From positions 124,001 to 188,000 of the forward strand of contig JADJMS010000009.1 in assembly GCA_016709495.1 (NCBI GenBank): a stretch of DNA of 64,000 bases, given 5' to 3'. Source of the stretch: Candidatus Dechloromonas phosphorivorans. Lineage in GTDB: Bacteria > Pseudomonadota > Gammaproteobacteria > Burkholderiales > Rhodocyclaceae. Both the position numbers and the translations under genes were made by a program. This document shows, piece by piece, positions 24,564-32,434 of the stretch (position 1 is its first letter; every line of letters begins with the position of its first letter). The notes beneath the pieces are model-generated. The model was not told where the DNA came from. It was given only the letters and a program-made list of their open reading frames with translations, and did not search any database.

Positions 24564-27163
24564 GTGCTTGAAGCCTATCGCGCCCACGTTGCCGAACGTG
24601 CAGCCCTTGGTATTCCCCCGCTGCCGTTATCCAAGCAACAGACCACTGAACTGGTCGCCCTGCTGAAGAATCCGCCGAAGGGCGAAGAAGCTGCTCTGGT
24701 TGAGCTGATTACCTACCGCGTGCCGGCTGGTGTTGATGATGCCGCCAAGGTCAAGGCCGAATTCCTGGCCAAGGTTGCCAAGGGTGAAGAAGCTTGCGCC
24801 CTGATCACCAAGGAAAAGGCCACCGAACTGCTCGGCACCATGCTTGGCGGTTACAACGTCAAGCCGCTGATCGACCTGCTCGGCGATGCCACCTGCGGCA
24901 CCGTCGCCGCTGAAGGCCTGAAGAAGACCCTGCTGGTGTTTGACTTTTTCCACGATGTCGCCGAACTGGCCAAGTCCAGCAATGCCACGGCTGCCGCCAA
25001 CGCCAAGGCTGTCATGCAGTCCTGGGCTGACGCCGAGTGGTTCACCTCGCGTCCGGAAGTCCCGGCTTCGCAGAAGCTGACTGTCTTCAAGGTCACCGGC
25101 GAAACCAATACCGACGACCTGTCGCCGGCCCCGGATGCCTGGTCGCGTCCGGACATCCCGCTGCACGCGCTGGCCATGCTGAAGAACCCGCGTCCGGGTA
25201 TCGAAGCTGACGAGCCGGGTTCGCGCGGTCCGTTGAAGCAACTGGAAAAGCTGGCTGCCAAGGGCAACCTGATCGCCTACGTCGGTGACGTGGTCGGTAC
25301 CGGTTCTTCCCGCAAGTCCGCCACCAACTCCGTGCTGTGGTTCACCGGCGAAGATATCCCCTTCGTCCCGAACAAGCGTTTCGGTGGCGTCTGCCTCGGT
25401 TCCAAGATTGCTCCGATCTTCTTCAACACAATGGAAGATGCCGGTGCACTGCCAATCGAACTCGATTGCAGCGCGATGGACATGGGCGACGAGATCGAAC
25501 TGAAGGTTGATGCGGCCTCCGCCAAGGTCACCGCGCTGAAGAACGGTACCGTGATCGCCGAATCGCAACTGAAGACCACCGTGATCATGGACGAAGTCCG
25601 TGCCGGCGGCCGCATTCCGCTGATCATCGGCCGTGGCCTGACCACCAAGGCGCGCGAATTCCTCGGCCTGCCGCAAAGCACCCTGTTCCGTCTGCCGCAA
25701 AACCCGGCTGACGACGGCAAAGCCTACTCGCTGGCCCAGAAGATGGTTGGCAAGGCCTGCGGCGTGACCGGCATCCTGCCGGGCACCTACTGCGAGCCGA
25801 AGATGACCACCGTCGGTTCGCAAGACACCACCGGCCCGATGACCCGCGACGAACTGAAAGACCTGGCCTGCCTCGGCTTCTCCGCCGACCTCGTCATGCA
25901 GTCCTTCTGCCACACCGCCGCCTATCCGAAGCTGGTCGACGTCAAGATGCACCGCGAACTGCCGTCCTTCATCTCGACCCGTGGCGGCGTTGCGCTGCGT
26001 CCGGGCGACGGCGTCATCCACTCCTGGCTGAACCGCCTGCTGCTGCCGGATACCGTCGGCACCGGCGGTGACTCGCACACCCGTTTCCCGATCGGCATCT
26101 CCTTCCGGCCGGTTCCGGTCTGGTTGCCTTTGCTGCTGCCACCGGCGTCATGCCGCTCGACATGCCGGAATCCGTACTGGTCCGCTTCAAGGGCGAAATG
26201 CAACCGGGCATCACCCTGCGTGATCTGGTTAACGCCATTCCTCTGTACGCCATCAAGGCCGGTCTGCTGACTGTCGAGAAGAAGGGCAAGAAGAACGTCT
26301 TCTCCGGCCGCATCCTCGAAATCGAAGGTCTGCCGAACCTCAAGGTCGAACAGGCTTTCGAGCTGTCCGATGCTGCCGCCGAGCGTTCTGCTGCTGCCTG
26401 TGCCGTCGCTCTGAACAAGGAACCGATGGTCGAGTACATGCGTTCGAACATCACCCTGATGAAGTGGATGATTGCCGAAGGCTATGCCGATGCCCGCACC
26501 CTGAAGCGCCGCATCAACGCGATGGAAGACTGGATCGCCAACGGTACGCTGTTGAAGGCTGACGCCAACGCTCAGTACGCCGCTGTGATCGAAATTGATC
26601 TGGCCGAAGTCACCGAGCCGATCCTGGCCTGCCCGAACGATCCGGATGATGTCAAGATTCTGTCCGAAGTCGCCGGCGCCAAGATCGACGAAGTCTTCAT
26701 CGGCTCCTGCATGACCAACATCGGCCACTTCCGTGCTGCCGCCAAGGTTCTCGAAGGCAAGTCCGACATCCCGACCCGTCTGTGGATCGCTCCGCCGACC
26801 AAGATGGATGCGCTGATTCTTACCGAAGAAGGCTACTACGCCACCCTTGGCAAATCCGGCGCCCGTATGGAAATGCCTGGCTGCTCGCTGTGTATGGGTA
26901 ATCAGGCTCAAATCCGCAAGGGTTCCACCGCGATCTCCACCTCGACCCGTAACTTCCCGAACCGCCTCGGTATCGATACTCAGGTTTACCTGAGTTCGGC
27001 CGAACTGGCCGCCATGTGCGCGCTGGCCGGCCGCATCGTGACGGTTGAGGAATACATGGAGCAGATCAAGCTGGTCAATGCCAAGTCGGCTGAGGTTTAT
27101 CGCTACATGAACTTCGACCAGATCCCGGCATTTGTTGAACAAGCTGCTACGGTCGAGATGTAA
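24564..27163 (+). CDS. acnB: Bifunctional aconitate hydratase 2 / 2-methylisocitrate dehydratase, one-base deletion
   Basis: TCA-cycle enzyme interconverting citrate and isocitrate with a [4Fe-4S] cluster. The GTG at 24564 (MLEAYRAHVAERAALG) follows AAGGAAG. The frame changes at 26105-26106, where TTCCGGCC stands for the expected TTCCCGGCC. Adding one C restores GGDSHTRFPIGISFPAGSG and a protein of 866 residues, the normal AcnB length. The [4Fe-4S] region MPGCSLCMGNQA is intact near the C-terminus, as is the HEAT-like N-terminal domain. A sequencing error is the likely cause, since this enzyme is normally essential for respiratory growth. Confidence 0.93.
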
Positions 27164-27190
27164 GCCAAAAAAAATCGACGCTTTTTGGGC

Positions 27191-27202
27191 GTCGACCGTA
27201 AC
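27191..27202 (+). repeat. Dispersed 12-mer, copy 6
   Basis: GTCGACCGTAAC between the acnB stop and its terminator. Confidence 0.8.
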
Positions 27203-27208
27203 AAATAA

Positions 27209-27245
27209 AAAAGCCCCCGCCGGGAAACTGGCGGGGGCTTTTTCA
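27209..27245. terminator. Bidirectional terminator between acnB and the lipoprotein genes
   Basis: An 11-bp GC-rich stem (AAGCCCCCGCC / GGCGGGGGCTT, 27211-27221 and 27230-27240) is flanked by A6 on the left and T5 on the right, so it can stop transcription from both sides. Confidence 0.9.
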
Positions 27246-27303
27246 TGGGATCAGCAAGCGGTAGATGTTGAGCGACTACGATGCTAGCCGGAGCTAAATT
27301 AAC

Positions 27304-27781
27304 TCAGCATTTGCCCGCCGCTTGTAACAACGCATTACAGCTTGCCTTGTTCGTTTTGCCTTTGTCTTTCGAACCCTTGGTGAAGTCTGTACACATGGCG
27401 CCTGCACCACTTGCCATGCCCCAGCTTATTGCCTTGCCAAAACCTGATGGCTCAAGAATTTCGCATTTATATGTTTTCCCCGCTTTGGTTTTCACTGTGT
27501 ATTGGGTGCCATCGTACCCGGCGGGTGCTTCGACTTGCTGCTGGCTCGCGATGGTGAAATCACTCGTCTCTTCACCAATTGCCTGGGATATTTTTCTCGC
27601 AGCCTTGCTATTGTCCTCGCCGGCGGCTTTTTTCTCGGTTTTGCTGCTGACGTTGCTGTTTGCTGTTGGTGCTGCTACCTTCACTGGGCGAGGATGTTTT
27701 GCTTTCGGTTGTCGCACAGCCATAAAAAGAGCTGGTTAGCGGCAAAAGCAGGAGCAATGTAATCAGTTTCTCTAGCTTCAT
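27304..27781 (-). CDS. Small lipoprotein, apparently frameshifted
   Basis: The ATG at 27781 opens a lipoprotein signal (MKLEKLITLLLLLPLTSSFYGC, Cys as lipidation site) and a Ser/Thr/Gln-rich linker. That frame ends after about 57 codons. Another frame overlapping the linker continues for about 100 codons (SQQQVEAPAGYDGTQYTVKTKAGKTYKCEILEPSG) to a Cys-containing C-terminus. One indel around 27640-27680 joins them into a protein of about 158 residues. No family is recognised; the mature domain has three cysteines. It is the last of three lipoprotein genes behind the lux-box palindrome at 28775. Confidence 0.6.
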
Positions 27782-27826
27782 GGTCAAATCTTCCTCAAAA
27801 ATCATTCAAAAAGCTGTGCAGCCGGT

Positions 27827-28231
27827 CTACTTCTTCGGGTCAATTCCGGTTTTGAAGTCTTCCCAAACTGACGGCTCCCAATCGCGGTCCACGAACTCGG
27901 TTTGAAGCGGCTTCTTGCTCACGATGGTGATGGTGTAATTTGGCGCCTGTTCATCCGTGGGCTGAATGAAGAAGCCCACCACTTTCCCCTGCGTGCCATT
28001 GACGACGCGGGATTTGATGACACCGGAAGGTTTGTGGCTGTCAACGATCTGCATATCGGTGCTCATGGCCACGTTTGCTGCATGCCAAATCTGCTGGTAG
28101 TTCCTGCCACTGACGATAAAGCTTTTGCCTTTGCCGTTACTGAGTTGTAAATCGTTTGTGCTTGCACAGGCCGCCAGTAGCAGGCTCATCAGCAAGGGAA
28201 TAAAGATTTTCAAACTGATTTCACCCTTCAT
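27827..28231 (-). CDS. Lipoprotein of unknown function
   Basis: 134 residues from the ATG at 28231 (MKGEISLKIFIPLLMSLLLAAC), with lipobox LLAAC giving a lipidated Cys. The mature part (NYQQIWHAANVAMSTDMQIVDSHKPSGVIKSRV) resembles small periplasmic BamC- or DUF-type alpha/beta domains but I cannot assign a family. It overlaps the stop of the upstream lipoprotein gene by four bases, so it belongs to the same operon. Confidence 0.75.
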   Translation of the reverse strand: MKGEISLKIFIPLLMSLLLAACASTNDLQLSNGKGKSFIVSGRNYQQIWHAANVAMSTDMQIVDSHKPSGVIKSRVVNGTQGKVVGFFIQPTDEQAPNYTITIVSKKPLQTEFVDRDWEPSVWEDFKTGIDPKK

Positions 28232-28716
28232 TTGCGCATGTCCGGCTTGGGTTGCACACCAGAACACCTGAAGATAATCACTTTGCTCCGGTTGCAACCA
28301 GGGGTCAGCTGGATGTTGCCCGCGTAGTGCGCCTTGATGTGACCAGGGCCTTCATGTCGAATCGCATATTGATCTTTGCCGCCGCAGGCGTCATCTATTG
28401 CTGCGAGGGCTTCATTCCTTCTTGATTGAACAAGCGAAGACAAACCTGCGTCACAGTAGTTAACTTCACCCGTCGGTTTGGTCTCTTTTTTTGCGTTCTC
28501 AAAATATGCCCGTATCTCGGACGGCGCGACCATCGTTGGGATGGTGCCTTTGGCGGTCATGTTTGCCTGCTCTTCTGGTGTATAGATATAGGCTTTGGCA
28601 GCGTTGCTGAACAAGCCTCCACCGCGTGCGCCAGGATCAACCGCGCAGCCTGTGGCAAGGGCGGTAAGCGCTACCAGCGCGATAGTGAAGGGAGGTTTGC
28701 AGCGAGTGATGTCCAT
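28228..28716 (-). CDS. Lipoprotein of unknown function, first gene after the lux box
   Basis: 162 residues from the ATG at 28716 (MDITRCKPPFTIALVALTALATGC), with lipobox ALATGC. The mature domain has four further cysteines (YCDAG, DDACGG, PGCN, FRCSG) that could form disulfides in the periplasm. No family is recognised. The start lies 59 bp downstream of the lux-box palindrome at 28775-28794. It is coupled to the next lipoprotein gene by a four-base overlap. Confidence 0.72.
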   Translation of the reverse strand: MDITRCKPPFTIALVALTALATGCAVDPGARGGGLFSNAAKAYIYTPEEQANMTAKGTIPTMVAPSEIRAYFENAKKETKPTGEVNYCDAGLSSLVQSRRNEALAAIDDACGGKDQYAIRHEGPGHIKAHYAGNIQLTPGCNRSKVIIFRCSGVQPKPDMRK

Positions 28717-28774
28717 GACTGATACGTGCGGTTGAGCAATCACACGATTACATGCCAGCCAGCAAATTCTGGGT

Positions 28775-28794
28775 AGCTGTCAGATCTGACAGCT
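28775..28794. promoter_or_regulatory. Perfect 20-bp lux-box palindrome
   Basis: AGCTGTCAGATCTGACAGCT is its own reverse complement over all 20 bases and contains the CTGTCAG...CTGACAG core of LuxR/LasR/RhlR binding sites. It lies between the end of the luxR-type gene and the first lipoprotein gene, about 60-80 bp upstream of that start, a position suited to activation of the lipoprotein operon. Confidence 0.8.
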
Positions 28795-28798
28795 TGCG

Positions 28799-29569
28799 TC
28801 AAAAGGGATGCGGGTTGATCAATCCACGAAGTACTGCCTTGGCGACAGCGTGCTGGCGATTGCAGACATCCAGTTTGATCATGGCGTTGTTGAGATGGAA
28901 GTTGGCCGTACGTTCGGACATGCTGAGCAGTTGGGCGATTTCCCACGAGGTTTTTCCATCCGCTGCCCAGCGCAGGCATTCAGCTTCGCGCGCCGTCAAA
29001 TCCTGTGGCGTTTCGATGTCGGGGGAAACCAGGATTCGGCGAACCGCCTCATGGATATGCCCTGCCAGCATCTGAGCATAGGGCAGGGCGTGCCGGGTGA
29101 TTTTTCGTGCGCCTGCGTCGTTGCGGTCAAGCGCCAAGCTGAGGATGCCCAATTCACCGTGCGGGCTATGGATAGGCATGCTGAGACCTGACTTGAGACC
29201 GAAGTCGGCGGCTTCGTTCATCACTTGCGCGTTGAGTGATTGTTTCTCGTACAGCAACCCATGCCATTCGATGGGAACAATATGCTTGCCGCAATAGATC
29301 ACGGCGGGGTCGCTCGCGGCGTAGCCGTTTTCCCAATAGTGATCGAGCCAAGCGTCGGGGTAGCCTTTTAGCATGATGACGCGCGCTTCGGTGAACTGGG
29401 TGGGGATTCTCAGGGCGTAGACAAAAGAATCGAATCCCATTTGTTTGCAATGCGAGCGGCAAAGCGCAGTGATTTCCTCGACGCTGCTGGCGGTCGAAAA
29501 CTGTTGCAAGGCATCGTAGAAAAAATAGGGATTGATGGTGAGCTCCGAAGATGCGGTGGCGTTACGCAC
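28799..29569 (-). CDS. LuxR-family quorum-sensing regulator with autoinducer-binding domain
   Basis: 256 residues. The N-terminal acyl-homoserine-lactone domain keeps the residues conserved in TraR/LuxR: the W-x3-Y pair (WLDHY), ASDP for Asp-Pro, the Trp of IEW, and the Gly of GLSMPIHSPHGELG. The C-terminal GerE helix-turn-helix is LTAREAECLRWAADGKTSWEIAQLLSMSERTANFHLNN. No luxI-type synthase is visible in the window, so it is a solo receptor here. Its stop is five bases from the lux-box palindrome. It may respond to self-made or foreign signals. Confidence 0.92.
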   Translation of the reverse strand: MRNATASSELTINPYFFYDALQQFSTASSVEEITALCRSHCKQMGFDSFVYALRIPTQFTEARVIMLKGYPDAWLDHYWENGYAASDPAVIYCGKHIVPIEWHGLLYEKQSLNAQVMNEAADFGLKSGLSMPIHSPHGELGILSLALDRNDAGARKITRHALPYAQMLAGHIHEAVRRILVSPDIETPQDLTAREAECLRWAADGKTSWEIAQLLSMSERTANFHLNNAMIKLDVCNRQHAVAKAVLRGLINPHPF

Positions 29570-29608
29570 AAGCTGCTTGCCGGATGGGGATGTGAAGAAA
29601 GTGGTGCA

Positions 29609-30478
29609 TTATTTTTGAATCTGTCTAATCTCATTGCCGACTGTGGATAGAGAGTTCGACTTCGCTGCCTGGACGCTGTGCAACACCTCATGAATCGCAA
29701 AAATCACCGCTTCCGGCTGCTCAAGGGGAATGGCATGGCCACTATCAACCCACACTTGTTTGGCCCCAGGATGCAGGTGCACAATTTCACTACGTTTGGC
29801 ATTGGCATCGCGGGCAAGTTCTGATGTTTCGCTCATTGGCTTTTGCGCACTGAGCACGACCACAGGTTTACCAGTAAGCGGTGGCAAGGCAAGCATGGCG
29901 GCGCCGGTCGCCGGAAGTGCCGCCAGTTCTTTGCTTGCAGCACTGGACAACGAAACATCGAACATCAGCTTCAACCAGGTCGGCCAGTTATCCTTCGCGC
30001 CAGCACCTTTCAATTGCTCAGGGTGGGTCGAGTCCACCAGCACCAGACCCGCGACATCCTCAGGGTAACGCCGCGCGTAAAACTGCATGTAGAGTCCGCC
30101 GAGGGAGTGACCCACCAGTACATAGGGTGGGGCTATGCCTTTGTCTCGCAAATTGCGCCGTAATTCCTCGGTGATGGCGTCGCCGTCGCGCGGTGCCGAT
30201 GTTTCAGCGCTGGTGCCGGTACCTGCTCTGTTATAGGCAAATACCGTCGTTTCCTGGGCGATTGCAGGAAGGACTTCCGCCCACCATTGGAGTCGGCCGC
30301 CCAGCCCGTTCTCAAACACGACAGCCGGTGTACCGTGTCCTGCCACGATATGCTCAACGTTCCTGCCGTCGAGAGATGACGTGGTGACGCCGCTGATCGA
30401 AGCGCAGCCAGTCAGAACCAAAACCAAACAAAAAGCCGCCGCCAGTCGGCAATGGGCGCGGCGCATTGTGGTTAGCAT
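29609..30478 (-). CDS. Alpha/beta-hydrolase lipoprotein
   Basis: 289 residues from the ATG at 30478. The signal sequence ends in the lipobox LVLTGC, so the enzyme is probably anchored in the envelope. The fold is an alpha/beta hydrolase with an oxyanion/HG region (VVFENGLGGRLQWW), nucleophile elbow GHSLGG (Ser), acid in LVLVDSTHPEQ or a later Asp, and His in DSGHAIPLEQPEAV. The substrate is unknown; lipase, esterase or lactone hydrolysis are possible. It overlaps the end of the methyltransferase gene and precedes luxR on the same strand, leaving room for a role in signal turnover (inference). Confidence 0.85.
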   Translation of the reverse strand: MLTTMRRAHCRLAAAFCLVLVLTGCASISGVTTSSLDGRNVEHIVAGHGTPAVVFENGLGGRLQWWAEVLPAIAQETTVFAYNRAGTGTSAETSAPRDGDAITEELRRNLRDKGIAPPYVLVGHSLGGLYMQFYARRYPEDVAGLVLVDSTHPEQLKGAGAKDNWPTWLKLMFDVSLSSAASKELAALPATGAAMLALPPLTGKPVVVLSAQKPMSETSELARDANAKRSEIVHLHPGAKQVWVDSGHAIPLEQPEAVIFAIHEVLHSVQAAKSNSLSTVGNEIRQIQK

Positions 30479-31200
30479 GTGGATACCCGAGGCGGGTCGG
30501 TAGCCAGAGGTTTGCTCGCGATGATGAAAACCCGGAAATCCTTTTTCTTGGTACCGTGTCGTTCGACGGACACCATCTGGAAACCCTGCCGGGTCAGCGC
30601 CGCCCGCAATTGGGCTTCGTTGAGACACTGCACATGGGGTGCCTTGCCGATGGCTCGCATCAGTGGCAGGGCCAAATGTGGAATGAGCGGGTTCATCTCG
30701 GCAATGCAGGCCGTCTTGGAAATGAACAAACCGCCGGGACGCAAGGCCTGCGCAGCCATGGCCATTGTTTGGTCGAGATCGATCACCAAATGCAGCAGAT
30801 TGAAGGCCAACACCCTGTCGTAAGTCGTCGTTCCGAACATCGGCACATCGGCGTCGGCCAGCGCAAACGACAGTTGCGGGATAGGTTGTGACGCCAGCTT
30901 TTCTTTCGCAATGGTAATCATCTCTGCCGAAATATCGGTTGCCAGCAAACGCCCGGTACTGGTAGCCAGGCGCAATGCCGTGGTCCCGGTACCGCAACCA
31001 ATCTCCAGCACATCGTGCTCAGTGGACAGCAGGCCGCGCGTGCGTTGCAAAGAGGCCTCGTAGCCCGCCATGTCAGCAATCGGATCAGCCGCATATTTGC
31101 GGGCAACCCGGTTCCAGAAACGTGCTTTGCGCATGGTGGTAGCGTCTGACCCAGTCGAATGCGCTTTGTCAGTTTGCTGTTTGTTGCTTGGAAATAACAT
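30472..31200 (-). CDS. Class I SAM-dependent methyltransferase
   Basis: Up to 242 residues. A more likely start is the in-frame ATG at 31134 (MRKARFWNRVARKYAADPI), since the first 22 residues have no similarity. Motif I is VLEIGCGTGTTALRLA, followed by LLATDIS, the ALADADVPMF loop and LHLVIDL. It resembles UbiE/Methyltransf_11-type small-molecule methyltransferases. The substrate is unknown. It is divergent from the LysR gene at 31304 and overlaps the hydrolase start by seven bases. Confidence 0.85.
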   Translation of the reverse strand: MLFPSNKQQTDKAHSTGSDATTMRKARFWNRVARKYAADPIADMAGYEASLQRTRGLLSTEHDVLEIGCGTGTTALRLATSTGRLLATDISAEMITIAKEKLASQPIPQLSFALADADVPMFGTTTYDRVLAFNLLHLVIDLDQTMAMAAQALRPGGLFISKTACIAEMNPLIPHLALPLMRAIGKAPHVQCLNEAQLRAALTRQGFQMVSVERHGTKKKDFRVFIIASKPLATDPPRVSTC

Positions 31201-31303
31201 GGATTAGATAGGCTTGAACCACTTCAGTGGTGACGTTTGGATGTTACCTGTATAAATTCGCATGAAAATCCCCAAAATTTGCAATTCACCTATACATTTA
31301 TGC

Positions 31304-32176
31304 ATGGATAAAGTTGACTGGAACCAACTCAGGGCGTTTCTCGAGACAGCGGAAACCGGCTCACTGTCGGCGGCGGCACGCAAGCTGGGCTTGACGCAGC
31401 CGACACTGAGCCGCCAAGTGGCTGCCATCGAAAAGCGCTTGGGCGTGACCTTGTTTGAGCGGGCGGGAAAGACCATGGTGCTCACCGCAACCGGGCTGGA
31501 TCTGCTTGAGCACGCCCGCACGATGGGCACGGCCGCCAATGCCTTGGGTTTGGCGGCGACAGGCCGGTCGCAGACGGTAGAAGGTATCGTCTCGGTCTCG
31601 GCCAGCGATATGGTCGCCGCTCACTTGCTGCCGCGCTTGGTACGGCGAATTCGGCAAGTGGCACCCGGCATTGCGATCGAAGTGATTGCGACCAATGCGA
31701 TCAGCGACTTGCAGCGACGCGAAGCGGACATCGCGATTCGTCACATCAATCCGGATCGGCCTGAGCTGATTGCCCGCCTGATACGCCAAGCCTCCGCCTG
31801 CTTCTATGCCTCGCAAGACTGGGTGGAAACGCATGGTCACCCGCGCAACGCGCATGACGCTGCCAGATTGCCGTTCGTCGGCTCTGACCGTGCAGGCCGC
31901 TACCTGGCATATTTACACCAGCACGGCCTGCCACTGAGCGAGGCCAACTTCAGCTGCTATGCGGACCACTCGGTTGCCCATTGGGGGCTGGTGTGTCAGG
32001 GGCTGGGTATTGGTGCCATGATGGATGAAATTGCCCAAGAAACCCCGGGCGTCATTCGCGTGCTCGATGATATTCCACCGGTGCAATTTCCCATTTGGCT
32101 GGTCACGCACACTGAACTGCATACTCCCGGAAAAATTCGTGTGGTATTCGACTTCCTGGCAGAAGGCTTGGCGTAA
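31304..32176 (+). CDS. LysR-family transcriptional regulator
   Basis: 290 residues from the ATG at 31304 (MDKVDWNQLRAFLETAETGS); an earlier in-frame ATG at 31262 adds 14 residues without similarity. The N-terminal helix-turn-helix SLSAAARKLGLTQPTLSRQVAAIEKRLGVTLFER is canonical. It is divergent from the methyltransferase-hydrolase-luxR group and probably regulates it. The ligand is unknown. The 258 bp after it (32177-32434) contain nothing I can name. Confidence 0.9.
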   Translation: MDKVDWNQLRAFLETAETGSLSAAARKLGLTQPTLSRQVAAIEKRLGVTLFERAGKTMVLTATGLDLLEHARTMGTAANALGLAATGRSQTVEGIVSVSASDMVAAHLLPRLVRRIRQVAPGIAIEVIATNAISDLQRREADIAIRHINPDRPELIARLIRQASACFYASQDWVETHGHPRNAHDAARLPFVGSDRAGRYLAYLHQHGLPLSEANFSCYADHSVAHWGLVCQGLGIGAMMDEIAQETPGVIRVLDDIPPVQFPIWLVTHTELHTPGKIRVVFDFLAEGLA

Positions 32177-32434
32177 GTCTTTCCTTAGAATGCGTTTGGC
32201 GATTGGAGGTTGTGCTCATGGTTCCTCTGACGAACATAAGAAATGGCTTGCTGTTCAATGGTGCGCAGCATTGAGAAAATTTTCAGTTAGATCGCGATCA
32301 GGTGTGTAAACCCACCAGCTTGTTCGGTGCCAGGCATGGACAGCTCTTAACCGATCATGACTTTCGAACAGATTCCGGTGTTCGATATGCAGACTACAAC
32401 CGTCGAAATATGATTTGCGATTTTCGCGATTCGT

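Noticed and set aside
24627..26078. A 483-codon open frame antisense to acnB, and another of 406 codons at 25922-27142
   Set aside because: Both are mirror frames of the GC-rich acnB coding sequence. Their translations are low-complexity (Gly/Arg/Asp/His rich) without any family motif, and acnB itself is certain.
30479..30997. N-terminal extension of the alpha/beta hydrolase to 30997
   Set aside because: The extension overlaps the methyltransferase gene in another frame and has no similarity. The lipoprotein signal at 30478 marks the true start.
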